Assembly (NCBI GenBank): GCA_947579665.1
Contig: OX388344.1
Span: 14,006,346-14,070,345 of the forward strand
From: Sympetrum striolatum
Taxonomy: Eukaryota > Arthropoda > Insecta > Odonata > Libellulidae
DNA length: 64,000 bases
Direction: 5' to 3'
The translations under genes and the position numbers were made by a program. The notes beneath the pieces are model-generated. The model was not told where the DNA came from. It searched no databases and worked only from the letters and a program-made list of their open reading frames with translations. Of the stretch, positions 37,254 to 49,146 are shown piece by piece; positions within the stretch are counted from its first letter, which is position 1, and each line of letters starts with the position of its first letter.

Positions 37254-38328
37254 GGGGATCAAAATTCTAACCATGTTCCACAAGTGCCACCGACTTGAAA
37301 TTTTTACGACGTTATGGCCATGACGTGTAACCTCCAGGAAAAAGCTGACTTTGAACCTAGGTGTCATGGGTTCAATTCCAGAAGGCCCCAAAGTCGCGAT
37401 TTTCCCCATAAGATTACATGGCGGGGATTTTCGAAAATTTTTTTTAGGCACTTCCCGGAAGAGTTGAGAGTTGAAATTCAAGAGATCGTTAGATGCCATG
37501 TATATCTCAAGGAAACCTTAAAGACATCTACAAATATTATCCTTGGTTCGATGCTAGGCCAGGGCAAATATTCTCCCGTTTAATTTACATTGCGATTTTT
37601 AAGATTTTTTTTAATTACTTACAGATGACTTGGAAACTTGAAACTTGGCACGTGGATATATATCATAAATATATTTTATAATAAAATTTTAGAACTCGCT
37701 GATGGTCCTTGGTTTGATCCCAGAGGGCCATTTACATCCTACAATGCATTTCTTATGGAGATAACGGAAGCAAATTTTAGGTACTTCCTGGCAAGATGTT
37801 GACTTCAAACTTTGCATTTAATAAGATAAGGTCAAATCAAGTCATAATGTGTTTTTTACAGCTGCCAGTAGGTCCTGGGTTCGACACCAGGCGTCTCTAC
37901 AATCAGTAATTGATTCAATTTTTAGGAACTATTTTGAACCCTTTCCCAATAATATAGAAACTTCAAATTTGGCATATAGATAGAGATCATAAATAACTTT
38001 CAGAAATATGTTTTAGATTTCCAAGATCGTCCTTGGTTCGAATCCAGAGAGCCATTTAAATTCGTGAAAATTAGAACGTCTTTTGAGGCAGTTGTAGCCC
38101 ATATTTCTGCTTGAATTTTCACACATAGTTAGAGATGGTGATGTTCTATTGTGTTTCATAGTAGGTTCACCAGTAAGACCGGGGTTCAATGTCAGACGAT
38201 GGAATTTCAGCGAATTTTAAGAAAAATTTCAATCCACTTTTTTCTTTTGATGGCCGTCCCGATATGATGCCGACATGAAAATAGTATTGTCGATCTGCTT
38301 GCAGTATGCAAGCAACATTTTACTCGTA
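37254..38328 (+). repeat. Box-B module 10, type I, right arm of a near-palindrome
   Basis: Plus-strand partner of module 9: same GGGGATC start and same rare B monomer. Nearly identical also to module 33 at an offset of 26,044 bases. The A motif is GGTTCAATTCC here but GGTTCGATTCC in module 33. Confidence 0.9.
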
Positions 38329-38382
38329 ATAGATATAGATGCTTCTCCGGATTCATTCATATATATACCTATATAGATAGAT

Positions 38383-39489
38383 AGGATACAAATTCACAGC
38401 CTAAACTACAAGCGTCATTGATCTGAAATTTTTATGACATATTGGCCATAACGTGAAACCCCCAGGAAAAAAGAGACTTTGATCCTCAGTGTCATAGGTT
38501 CGATTCCAGAGGGCCCCAAATTCCCGATTTTTCCCGTTTGAATGCATTGCCGTGATTTTCGGGAATTAAAAAAAAATACTTTCCGGATAGGTAGAGAAGT
38601 AAAACCCAAGGTGCCTATATTTATGGTCTTGGACTTTCGAAAACATCAATGACTTTTACAAAAGTTATCCTGGGTTCGATGCTAGGACGATGCAAAGATC
38701 TGCCCTTTAAAATACATGGGAGCCGTTTTTTCATTATTTTTTTAGATGCACTTATCGAAATGATAGGATGTTCGTGCTTGGCTGGAAGATGTATGGTACG
38801 AATAAGTTTTAGAAAAAAATTTTCATAAGACCGTACTGTTCCTGGGTTCGAAGCCAGAGCACAATAACGTTTCTCTCATAAGGAATATAAAGGAAAAGTA
38901 GGACGTCATTTGAGGCAGTTGTAACCAATATTTCTGCTTGAATTTGCATACGCGGTTAGAGATGGTGTTTTTCTGTTGTGCTGCATAGAAAGTATATCCT
39001 GAAAGACCCGGGTTCGATGCCGGGCGGTAAAAATATCCCCCATATATAATACTATGGGGTATCTTTTCATAATTTTTTTATGCATTTATCGATATGTAAG
39101 GGAGCTCTTGCTTAGATGGAAGATGTATATTAACACTTTGTTTAAGAAAAAAAATAGATAAGACCATGCTGTTCCTGGGTTCGATGCCAGAGAACATTAT
39201 AATTTCTCACATAAGGAGTGTATGTGAATAGTAGGACGTCGTTTGAGGTAGTTGCACCTAATAGTTTTGCTTGAATTTTCACACATAGTTTGATATGGTA
39301 ATCTTCTATTTTGCTGCATAGTAAGTACACCAGGAAGACCGGGGTTCGCTGCCAGGCGATTAAATTGCAGCGAATTCTACGAATATTTTGAATTTTTTTT
39401 TTTCTTTTGATGTCCGTCCCCGATATGATGCCGATATGAAATTAGTATTGTCGATCTGCTTGCAGTATGCAAGCTACATTTTACTCGTA
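38383..39489 (+). repeat. Box-B module 11, type II, complete
   Basis: A second module subfamily. After the A monomer come monomers not found in type I, with GGTTCG at 38,497, 38,673, 38,845, 39,011, 39,178 and 39,343 (spacing 176, 172, 166, 167, 165). Hallmarks are GATGCACTTATCGAAATGATAGG, AAGAAAAAAATTTTCATAAGACCGT and TTTCTCTCATAAGGAATATAA. The fourth motif sits in a perfect CCCGG/CCGGG hairpin. The last motif is GGTTCGCTGCC. Module 23 is a near-identical inverted copy. Confidence 0.9.
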
Positions 39490-39512
39490 TATAATAGATA
39501 TATATATATATA

Positions 39513-40595
39513 TACGAGTAAAATGTAGCTTGCATACTGCAAGCAGATCGGCAATACTAATTTCATATCGGCATCATATCGGGACGGTCTTTAAAAGAAA
39601 AAAAAAAGGATTTAATTTTTTCTTAAAATTCGCTGAAATTTCATCGTCTGGCATCGAACCCCGGGTCTTACTGGTAAACCTAGTATGAAACACAATAGAA
39701 GATCACCATCTCTAACTATGTGTGAAAATTCAAGCAGAAATATTGGCTATAAACTGCCTCAAAAAACGTTCTAATTTTCACGAATGTTAATGCCTCTCGG
39801 GACTCGAACCAAGGACGATCGTGGAATTCTAAAATATGTTTCTGATAGATATTTATGATCTCTATCTATATGCCGAATTTCAAGTTTCTATTTTAGTGGG
39901 AAAGGTTTCAAAATAATTCCTAAAAATCGGATCAAATTCTGATTTCAGAGACACCTGGTGTCGAACCCAGGACGTATTGCAAGCTGTGAATGCAGAGTTT
40001 GATTTGTAAAGACTTACTCCTTGTATCAAGCAAAGTTTGAAGTTGATAGCATGTCGGAAAGTACCTAAATTTTGTTTCCGTTGTCTCCGTAAGAAATGCA
40101 TTGAGAAGTGCAAATGGCCCTCTGGGATCGAACCAAGGACCATCAGCGAACATGTAAAATTTGATTATGAAGTATATTCATGATATCTATATACGTGCCG
40201 AGTTTCGAATATCCATGTTATCGGGAAAGGATCCAAAAAAAATCTTCAAAATCGCCGTAATGCATTTTAAACGGCCGATTTTTGCCCCCGACCAAGCATC
40301 GAACCATGGACTACATTCTAAGATGTTTTTCTGATTTTCGTTGGATACGCACGGCTTCTAGCGATCCCTCGAGTTTCAACTCTTTCTCTCCCCGGGAAGT
40401 ACCTTCAAAAAAATTTTCGAAAATCCCCGCCATGTATTCTTATGGAGAAAATCGCGACTTTGGGGCCCTCTGGAATCGAACCCATGACCCTGAGGATCAA
40501 AATCGCAATTTTTCTGGCGGTTACACGTTATGGCCAATACGTCGTAAAAATTTCAAGTCAATCACGCTGGTGGTTTAGGCTGTGAATTAGTATCC
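39513..40595 (-). repeat. Box-B module 12, type I, inverted, mosaic A monomer
   Basis: Complete minus-strand module. On its own strand the A monomer is the AAAATTGCGATTTTGATCC subtype before box B and the AAAGTCGCGATTTTCTCC subtype after it, so the two halves of A come from different subtypes with the switch at or near the motif (40,471-40,490). Confidence 0.9.
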
Positions 40596-40670
40596 TATCT
40601 ATCTATCTATATAGGTATATACATGAATGAATCCGGAGAAGCATCTATATATAATAGATAATATATAGAG

Positions 40671-41746
40671 AGGATACAAACTCACAGCCTAAACCACAAG
40701 AGTGATTGAGCTGAAATTTTTACGACATATTGGCCATAACGTATAACCTCCAGAAAAATTGCGATTTTGATCCTCAGTGTCATGGGTTCGATTCCAGGGG
40801 GCTCCAAAGTCCCGATTTTTCCCGTTTAAATGCATTGCTTTGATTTTCGGGAATTAAAAAAAAATACTTCCCGGATAGGTAGAGAATCGAAACTCTAGGA
40901 GCCTTTATATATGGTCATGATCTATCGAAAACATAAATGAGTTTTACGGAAAATAACCTGGGTTCGATGCTAGGTCGATGCAAAAATCTGCCGTTTAAAA
41001 TGTATTGCGGCGATTTTTAAGATTTTTTTTGGACCCTTTCCCGGTGGCATGGAAACTTGAAATTCGGTATGGGGTTAGATATCATAAATATATTTCATAA
41101 TCGATTTTTATGTTTTCCCTGATGTTCCTTGGTTCGATCCCAGAGGGCCATTTACATTCCTCAATGTATTTCTTATGGAGATAACGGAAACAAGTTTAAG
41201 GTACTTCCCAGCATGCTATCGACTTAAAACTTAGCATGATGGAAGAACCAGTCTAAACAAATCAAACTATGCATTCATAGCTATCAATGTGTCCTGGGTT
41301 CGACACCAGGTGTCTCTGCATTCAGAAGTTGATCCGAATTTTAGGAATTATTTTGAAACCTTTCCCAATAATATAGAAACTTGAAATTTGGCATATAGAT
41401 TGAGATCAATAATAACTTTCAGAAACATTTTTTAATTTCCAAGATCGTCCTTGGTTCGAGTCCCGAGAGCCATTTACAATCGTGAACATTAGAGCGTCAT
41501 TTGAGGCAGTTGTAGCCAATATTTCTGCTTGAATTTTCACACATAGTTAGAGATGGTGATCTTCTATTGTTTTTCATAGTAGGTTTTCAGTAAGACCCGG
41601 GTTCGATGCCAGACGATGACATTTCAGCGAATTTTAAGAAAAAATTAAATCCTTTTTTTTTCTTTTGAGGACCGTCCCGATATAATGCCGATATGAAATT
41701 AGTGTTGTCGATCTGCTTGCAGTATGCAAGCTACATTTTACTCGTA
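40671..41746 (+). repeat. Box-B module 13, type I, complete
   Basis: First ~750 bases (A to D) are almost identical to module 14, including CAGGGGGCTCCAAAG after box B of A and TTTAAGGTACTTCCCAGC in C. The pair is a recent tandem duplication with period about 1,134 bases including the spacer. Confidence 0.9.
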
Positions 41747-41804
41747 TATATATAAGTATATCCGGAGAAGCGTCTATATATAATAGATATATATATATAT
41801 AGAG

Positions 41805-42882
41805 AGGATACAAACTCACAGCCTAAACCACAAGAGTGATTGAGCTGAAATTTTTACGACATATTGGCCATAACGTATAACCTCCAGAAAAATTGCGATT
41901 TTGATCCTCAGTGTCATGGGTTCGATTCCAGGGGGCTCCAAAGTCCCGATTTTTCCCGTTTAAATGCATTGCTTTGATTTTCGGGAATTAAAAAAAAATA
42001 CTTCCCGGATAGGTAGAGAATCGAAACTCTAGGAGCCTTTATATATGGTCATGATCTATCGAAAACATAAATGAGTTTTACGGAAAATAACCTGGGTTCG
42101 ATGCTAGGTCGATGCAAAAATCTGCCGTTTAAAATGTATTGCGGCGATTTTTAAGATTTTTTTTGGACCCTTTCCCGATGGCATGGAAACTTGAAATTCG
42201 GTATGGGGTTAGATATCATAAATATATTTCATAATCAATTTTTATGTTTTCCCTGATGTTCCTTGGTTCGATCCCAGAGGGCCATTTACATTCCTCAATG
42301 CATTTCTTATGGAGACAACGGAAACAAGTTTAAGGTACTTCCCAGCATGCTATCGACTTAAAACTTAGCATGATGGAAGAACCAGTCTAAACAAATCAAA
42401 CTATGCATTCATAGCTATCAATGTGTCCTGGGTTCGACACCAGGTGTCTCTGCAATCAGAAGTTGATCCGATTTTTAGGAATTTTTTTGAAACCTTTCCT
42501 AATAATATAGAATCTTGAAATTTGGCATATAGATTGAGATGATTAATAACTTTCAGAAACATTTTTAAAATTTTAGAGATCGTCCTTGGTTCGAGTCCCG
42601 AGAGCCATTTACATTCGTGAACAATAGAGTGTCTTTTGAGGCAGTTGTAGCAAATATTTCTGCTTGAATTTTCACACATCGTTAGAGATGGTGATCTTCT
42701 ATTGTGTTTCATAGTAGGTTTACCAGTAAGACCCGAGTTCGATGCCAGACGCTGAAATTTCAGCGAATTTTTTGAAAAAATTAAATCCTTTTTTTTTCTT
42801 ATGAGGACCGTCCCGATGTGATGCCGATATGAAATTATTATTGCCGATCTGCTTGCAGTATGCAAGCTACATTTTACTCGTA
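41805..42882 (+). repeat. Box-B module 14, type I, complete
   Basis: Motifs start at 41,919 (A), 42,095 (B), 42,265 (C), 42,431 (D), 42,588 (E) and 42,736 (F, AGTTCGATGCC). The spacing is 176, 170, 166, 157 and 148 bases. Terminal palindrome at 42,851-42,867. Sister of module 13. Confidence 0.92.
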
Positions 42883-42933
42883 TGATATATGAATGAATCC
42901 GGAGAAGCATCTATATATAATAGATATATAGAG

Positions 42934-44528
42934 AGGATACAAAGTCACAGGCTAAACCACTAGTGTCAATGGCTTGAAATTTTTACCAAATATTGGCCAT
43001 AACGTATAACCTCCAGAAAAATTGCGATTTTGAACCTCAGTGTCATGGGTTCGATTCCAGAGGGCCCCAAAGTCCCGATTTTTCCCGTTTAAATGCATTG
43101 CTTTGATTTTCGGGAATTTTTAAAAAATACTTTCCGTATAGGTAGAGAATCGAAACTCAAGGAGCCTATATATATGAACATGATCTATCGAAAACATAAA
43201 TGAGTTTTACGGAAAATATCCTGGGTTCGATGCTAGGTCGGGGCAAAAATCGGCCGTTTAAAATACATTGCGGTGATTTTGAAGATTTTTTTTGGATCCT
43301 TTCCCGATAACATGGATACTTGAAACTCGGCACGTGGATAGATATCATAAATATATTTCATAATAAAATTTTATATGTTCGCTGATGGTCCTTGGTTTGA
43401 TCCCAGAAGACCATTTGCACTTCTCAATGCATTTCTTACGGAGATAACGGAAACAAAATTTAGGTACTTCCCGGCACGATAATGATTTCAAACTTTGCAC
43501 TTAGAAAGAGCAAGTCCATACAGATCAAACTGTGCATTCAAAGCTGTCAATGTGCCCTGGGTTCGACACCAGGCGTCTCTACAATAGGTAACTGATCCGA
43601 TTTTCAATAATTATTTTGAACCCTTTCCCAACAATATAGAAACTTGAAATTCGGCATGTAGGTAGAAATCGTAGATACATTTCAAAATCATGTTTTAGAT
43701 TTCCAAGATCGTCCTTGGTTCGAATCCAGAGAGCCATTTACATTCGTGATAATTAGAACGTCTTTTGAGGCATATATGGCTATATATGGCGATTTTTAAG
43801 ATTTTTTTTGGACCCCTTCCCGATGTCATGGAAACTTGAAATTCGGCAAGGAGTTGGAGATTATAAATATATTTCATAATCGAATTTTACATGTTCGCTG
43901 ATGGTTCTTAGTTCGATCCCAGGGGGGCATTTCCACTTCTCAATGCATTTCTTACGGAGATAACGGAAACAAAATTTAGGTACTTCCCGGAATGCTATCG
44001 ACTTCAAACTTTGCATGATAGAAGAGCAAGTCCATAAAAATCAAACTATGCATTCACAGCTATCAATGTGTCCTGGGTTCGACACCAGGTGTCTCTGCAA
44101 TCAGAAATTGATCCGATATTTAGGAATTATTTTGAAACCTTTCTCAATAATATAGAAATTTGAAATTCGGCATATAGATAGAGATCATTAATAACTTTCA
44201 GAAACATTTTTTAGATTTCTAAGATCGTCCTTGGTTTGAATCCAGAGAGCCATTTACATTCGTGAAAAGTGGAACGTTTTTTGAGGCAGTTGTAGCCAAC
44301 ATTTCTGCTTGAATTTTCACACATAGTTAGAGATGGTGATGTTCTATTGTGTTTATAGTAGGTTTACCAGTAAGACCCGGGTTCGATGCCAGTCGATGAA
44401 ATTTCAGCGAATTTTAAGAAAAAATTAAATCCTATTTTTTTTTCTCTTGAGGACCGTCCCGATATGATGGCGATATGAAGTTAGTATTGCCGATCTGCTT
44501 GCAGTATGCAAGCTACATTTTACTCGTA
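42934..44528 (+). repeat. Box-B module 15, nine-box chimera of 1.6 kb
   Basis: Runs A-B-C-D-E, breaks inside E at about 43,770 (after TCTTTTGAGGC), passes through a short ATATATGGC duplication, resumes in the middle of a B monomer (GCGATTTTTAAGATTTTTTTT) and goes on to C-D-E-F. It therefore has nine box-B motifs instead of six. Two modules were joined by an exchange between non-equivalent monomers. Confidence 0.9.
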
Positions 44529-44534
44529 TATATA

Positions 44535-45612
44535 TACGAGTAAAATGTTGCTTGCATACTGCAAGCAGATCGACAACACTATTTTCATGTCGGCATCATA
44601 TCGGGACGGCCATCAAAAGAAAAAAATGGATTGAAATTTTTCTTAAAATTTGCTGAAATTCCATCGTCTGGCATCGAACCGGGGTCTTTACTGTTGAACT
44701 TACTATGCAGCACAATAGAACATCGCCATCTCAAACTATGTGTGAAAATTCAAGCAGAAATATGGGCTACAACTGCCTCAAAAGACGTTCTAATTTACAC
44801 GAATTTAAATGGCTCTCTGGATACGAACCAAGGACGATCTTGGAAATCTAAAAAATGTTTCTGAAAGTTATTTATGATTTCTATCTACATGCCGAATTTC
44901 AAATTTCTATATTGTTGGAAAAGGGTTCAAAATAATTATTGAAAATCGTATCAGTTACTGATTGTAGAGACGCCTGGTGTTGAACCCAGGACACATTGAC
45001 AGCTGGGAATGCAAAGTTTGATTTGAATACACTTAATCTTTTTTAGTGCAAAGTTTGAAGTCTTTATCGTGCCGGGAAGTACCTATAATTTGTTTCCGTT
45101 ATCTCCGTAAGAAATGCATTGAGGAATTTAAATGGCCCTCTAGGATCGAACCAAGGACCATTAGCGAATATGTAAAATCTGCTCCTGATTTTTATTATTG
45201 ATCTCCAACTCCATGCCGAGTTTCAAGTTTCCACGTCATCGGGAAATGGTCCAAAAAAAATCATAAAAATCGCCACAATGTAATTTAAACGGCCGATTTT
45301 TGCCCCGTTCTAGCATCGAACCCAGGATATTTTCCGTTAAATTCATTTATGTTTTCGATAGATCATGACCATATATATAGGCTCCTTGAGTTTTGATTCG
45401 CTACCTATCCGGAAAGTATTTTTTTTTAATTCCCAAAAATCAAAGCAATGCATTTAAACGGGAAAAATCGGGACTTTGAGGCCCTCTGGAATCGAACCCA
45501 TGACATCGAGGTTCAAAATCGCAATTTTTCTGGAGGTTATACGTTATGGCCAATATGTCGTAAAAATTTCAAGCCATTGACGATACTGGTTTAGCATGTG
45601 ACTTTGTATCCT
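44535..45612 (-). repeat. Box-B module 16, type I, inverted
   Basis: Complete minus-strand module only 6 bases from the end of module 15, forming a tight 3'-to-3' inverted junction. Close relative of module 25 in the same orientation (shared GTCTTTATCGTGCCGGG and ACCTATAATTTG in C). Confidence 0.9.
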
Positions 45613-45636
45613 CTCTATATATATATATCTATTATA

Positions 45637-46714
45637 TACGAGTAAAATGTTGCTTGCATACTACAAGCAGATCGACAACACTATTTTTATGTCGGCATCA
45701 TATCGGGACGGCCATCAAAAGAAAAAAAAATGGATTTAAATTTTTCTTAAAATTCGCTGAAATTCCATCGTCTGGCATCGAACCCGGGTCTTTACTGTGA
45801 ACTTACTATGCAGCACAATAGAACATCGCCATCTCTACCTATGTGTGAAAATTCAAGCAGAAATATTGGCTGCAACTGCCTCAAAAGACGTTCTAATTTT
45901 CACGAATTTAAATGGCTCTCTGGATTCGAACCAAGGACGATCTTGGAAATCTAAAAAATGTTTCTGAAAGTTATTTATGATCTCTATCTATATGCCGAAT
46001 TTGAAGTTTCTATATTTTTGGTAAGGGTTTCAAAATAATTCCTAAAAATCGGATCAACTTCTGATTGCAGAGACACCTGGTGTCGAACCCAGGACACATT
46101 GACAGCTGTGAATGCACTGTTTGATTTGTATGGACTTGATCTTTCTATATGCAAAGTTTGAAGTTGATATCACGCCGGGATGTACCTAAAATTTGTTTCC
46201 GTTATCTCCGTAAGAAATGCATTGAGGAATTTAAATGTCCCTCTGGGATCGAACCAAGGACCATCAGCAAATATGTAAAATTTGATTATGAAATATAATT
46301 ATGATATCTAACGCCATGCCGAATTTCAAGTTTCTATGCCATCGGAAAAGGGTCCAAAAAAAATCTTAAAAATCGCCACAATGCATTTTAAACGGCAGAT
46401 TTTTGCCCCGACCTAGCATCGAACCAAGGATAATATTCGTAGATGCCTTTATGGTTTCGTTTAGATATGCACGGCATCTAGCGATCCCTTGAATTTCAAA
46501 TCTCTCCTTTTCCGGGAAATGCCTCAAAAAAATTTTCGAAAATCCCCGCCATGTATTCTTATGGACAAAATCGCGACTTTGGGGCCTTCTGGAATCGAAC
46601 CCATGACACTGAGGTTCAAAATCTCATTTTTTCTGGCGGTTACACATAATGGCCAATACGTCGTAAAAATTTCAAATCAATGACGCTTCTAGTTTAGGCT
46701 GTGAATTAGTATCC
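45637..46714 (-). repeat. Box-B module 17, type I, inverted, mosaic A monomer
   Basis: Six monomers. Like module 12, the A monomer combines the AAAATCGCGACTTTGGGGCC subtype downstream of its box B with the other subtype upstream of it (46,590-46,605), again with the switch near the motif. Confidence 0.9.
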
Positions 46715-46863
46715 TATCTATCTATCTATCTATCTATATCCTTGAATGAATCCGGAGAAGCATCTATATTTAATAGATAGATGCTTCTCCGGATTCATTC
46801 ATATATCTATTATATATAGATGCTTCTCCGGATTCATTCATGTATCCATATATATATATAGCG
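46715..46863. repeat. Spacer with three CCGGAG elements and a CTAT microsatellite
   Basis: CTAT repeats, then GAATGAATCCGGAGAAGC, its inverted copy GCTTCTCCGGATTCATTC, and a further copy in that second orientation, linked by TATTATATATAG-type sequence. Three elements without intervening modules suggest that modules were deleted from between them, or that the spacer amplifies on its own. Confidence 0.8.
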
Positions 46864-47945
46864 AGGATACAAATTCACAGGCTAAACCACAATCGTCAAT
46901 GACCTGAAATTTTTACGACATATTGGCCATAACGTGTAACCTCCAGAAAAATTGCGATTTTGAACCTCAGTGTCATTGGTTCGATTCCAGAGGGCCCCAA
47001 AGTCCCTATTTTTCCCGTTTAAATGCATTGCCGTGATTTTCGGGAATTTTTAAAAAATACTTCCCGGATAGGTAGACAATCAAAACTCATGGAGCCTATA
47101 TATATGGTCATGATCTATCGAAAACATAAATGAGTTTTACGGAAAATATCCTGGGTTCGATGCTAGGTCGAGTTAAAAATCGGCCGTTTAAAATGCATTG
47201 TGGCGATTTTTAAGATTTTTGTTGGACCCTTTCCCGATGGCAAGGAAACTTGAAATTCGGCATGAGGTTGGAAATCATACATATATTTCATAATCAAATT
47301 TTACATATTCGCTGATGGTCCTTGGTTCGATCCCAGAGGGCCATTTACATTCCTCCATGCATTTCTTATGGAGATAACGGAAACAAATTTTAGGTACTTC
47401 CCGGCACGATATCCACTTCAAAATTTGTATGAAATAATATAAGGTCCTAATAAGTCATACTGTGCATTCACAGCTACCAATATTTCCTGGGTTCGACACC
47501 AGGCGTCACTACAATCAGTAAATTAACGGATATTTAAGAATTAATTTTAACACCTTCACAATTATATTATAACATGAAATTAGGCATATAGATAGAGAAC
47601 ATAGATACATTTCAAAAACGTGTTTTAAATTTCCTAGATCGTCCTTGGTTCGATTCCAGAGAGCCATTTACATTATTGAAAAGTAGGACGTCGTTTGAGG
47701 CAGTTGGAGCCAATATATCTGCTTGAATTTTCACACACATAGTAAGAGATGGTGATTTTTTTGTAGTGCTGCATAGTAAGTTCACCATTAAGACCCAGGT
47801 TCAATGCCAGACGATTAAATTGCAGCGAATTTTAAGAATATTTTCCATCCTTTTTTTTCTTTTTTGACGGCCTTCCATATATGATGCCGACATGAAATTA
47901 GTGTTATCGATCTGCTTGCAGTATGCAAGCTACATTTTACTCGTA
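46864..47945 (+). repeat. Box-B module 18, type I, complete
   Basis: Nearly identical to module 31 in direct orientation at an offset of 14,149 bases (shared AAAATTTGTATGAAATAA, AGGCATATAGATAGAGAACAT and CAATATATCTGC). Follows the longest spacer of this part (46,715-46,863), which contains three CCGGAG elements. Confidence 0.9.
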
Positions 47946-47974
47946 TAGCTATATAGCTATATAGCTATATAGAT

Positions 47975-49080
47975 AGGATACAAATTCACAGGCTAAACCA
48001 CAAGCGTCATTGACTTGAAATTTTTATGACATATTGGCCATAACGTGAAACCCCCAGGAAAAAAGCGACTTTGATACTCAGTGTCATAGGTTCGATTCCA
48101 GAGGGCCCCAAAGTCCCGATTTTTCCCGTTTAAATGCATTGCCGTGATTTTCGGGAATTTTTAAAAAATACTTTCCGGATAGGTAGAGAAGTAAAACTCA
48201 AGGAGCCTATATTTATGGTCTTGGACTTTTGAAAACATCAATGACTTTCACAAAAAATATCCTGGGTTCGATGCTAGGACGATGCAAAGAACTACCCTTT
48301 AAAATACATGGGAGCTGTTTTTCATTATTTTTTTTGATGCACTTCTCGAAATAATAGGAAGTTCGTGCTTAGCCGGAAAGTGTAAGGTAACAATTGGTTT
48401 AAGAAAAAAATTTTCATAAGACCGTACTATTCCTGGGTTCGGTGCCAGAGCACATTAACATTTCTCTCTTAAGGAATATAAGGGAAAAGTAAGACTTCGA
48501 TTGAGGCAGTTGCAGCCTATATTTCTGCTTGAATTTTCGCACATAGTTAAAGAATAATATCTTCTATTATGTTGCATAGGAAGTTTCACCAGAAAGACCC
48601 GGGTTCGATGCCGGGCGGTAAATATATCTCCCGTTTAAAATACATAGGGTTAGTATTTCATTATTTTTTTGATGCACTTATCGAAATGATAGGAAGTTCG
48701 TGCTTGGCCGGAAGATGTATGGTTAAAACTGGTTTAAGAAAACAGTTTTCAGAAGACCGTAATATTCCTGGGTTCGATGCCAGACCACATTAACATTTCT
48801 CTCATAAGAAATATAAGGGAAAAGTAGGACGTCGTTTGATGCAGTTGCAGTTGATATTTCTGCTTGAATTTTCACAGATAGTTAGAGATGGTGATTTTCT
48901 ATTGTGCTTTATAGTAAGTATCACCAAGAAGACCCGGGTTCGATGCCGGACGAATAAATTGCAGCGAATAATCAGAATATTTTCAATCCAATTTTTTTCT
49001 TTTGACGGCCTTCCCGATATGATGACATGAAATTAGTGTTGTCCATCTGCTTGCAGTATGCAAGCTACATTTTACTCGTA
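47975..49080 (+). repeat. Box-B module 19, type II, complete
   Basis: Type II monomers as in module 11. Contains GGTTCGGTGCC (third motif) and two motifs followed by GGGCGG or GGACGA. Directly followed by module 20 of the same subfamily. Confidence 0.9.
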
Positions 49081-49146
49081 TAATATATAGATGCTTCTCC
49101 GGATTCATTCATATATATAGCTATATAGCTATATAGGTATATAGAT

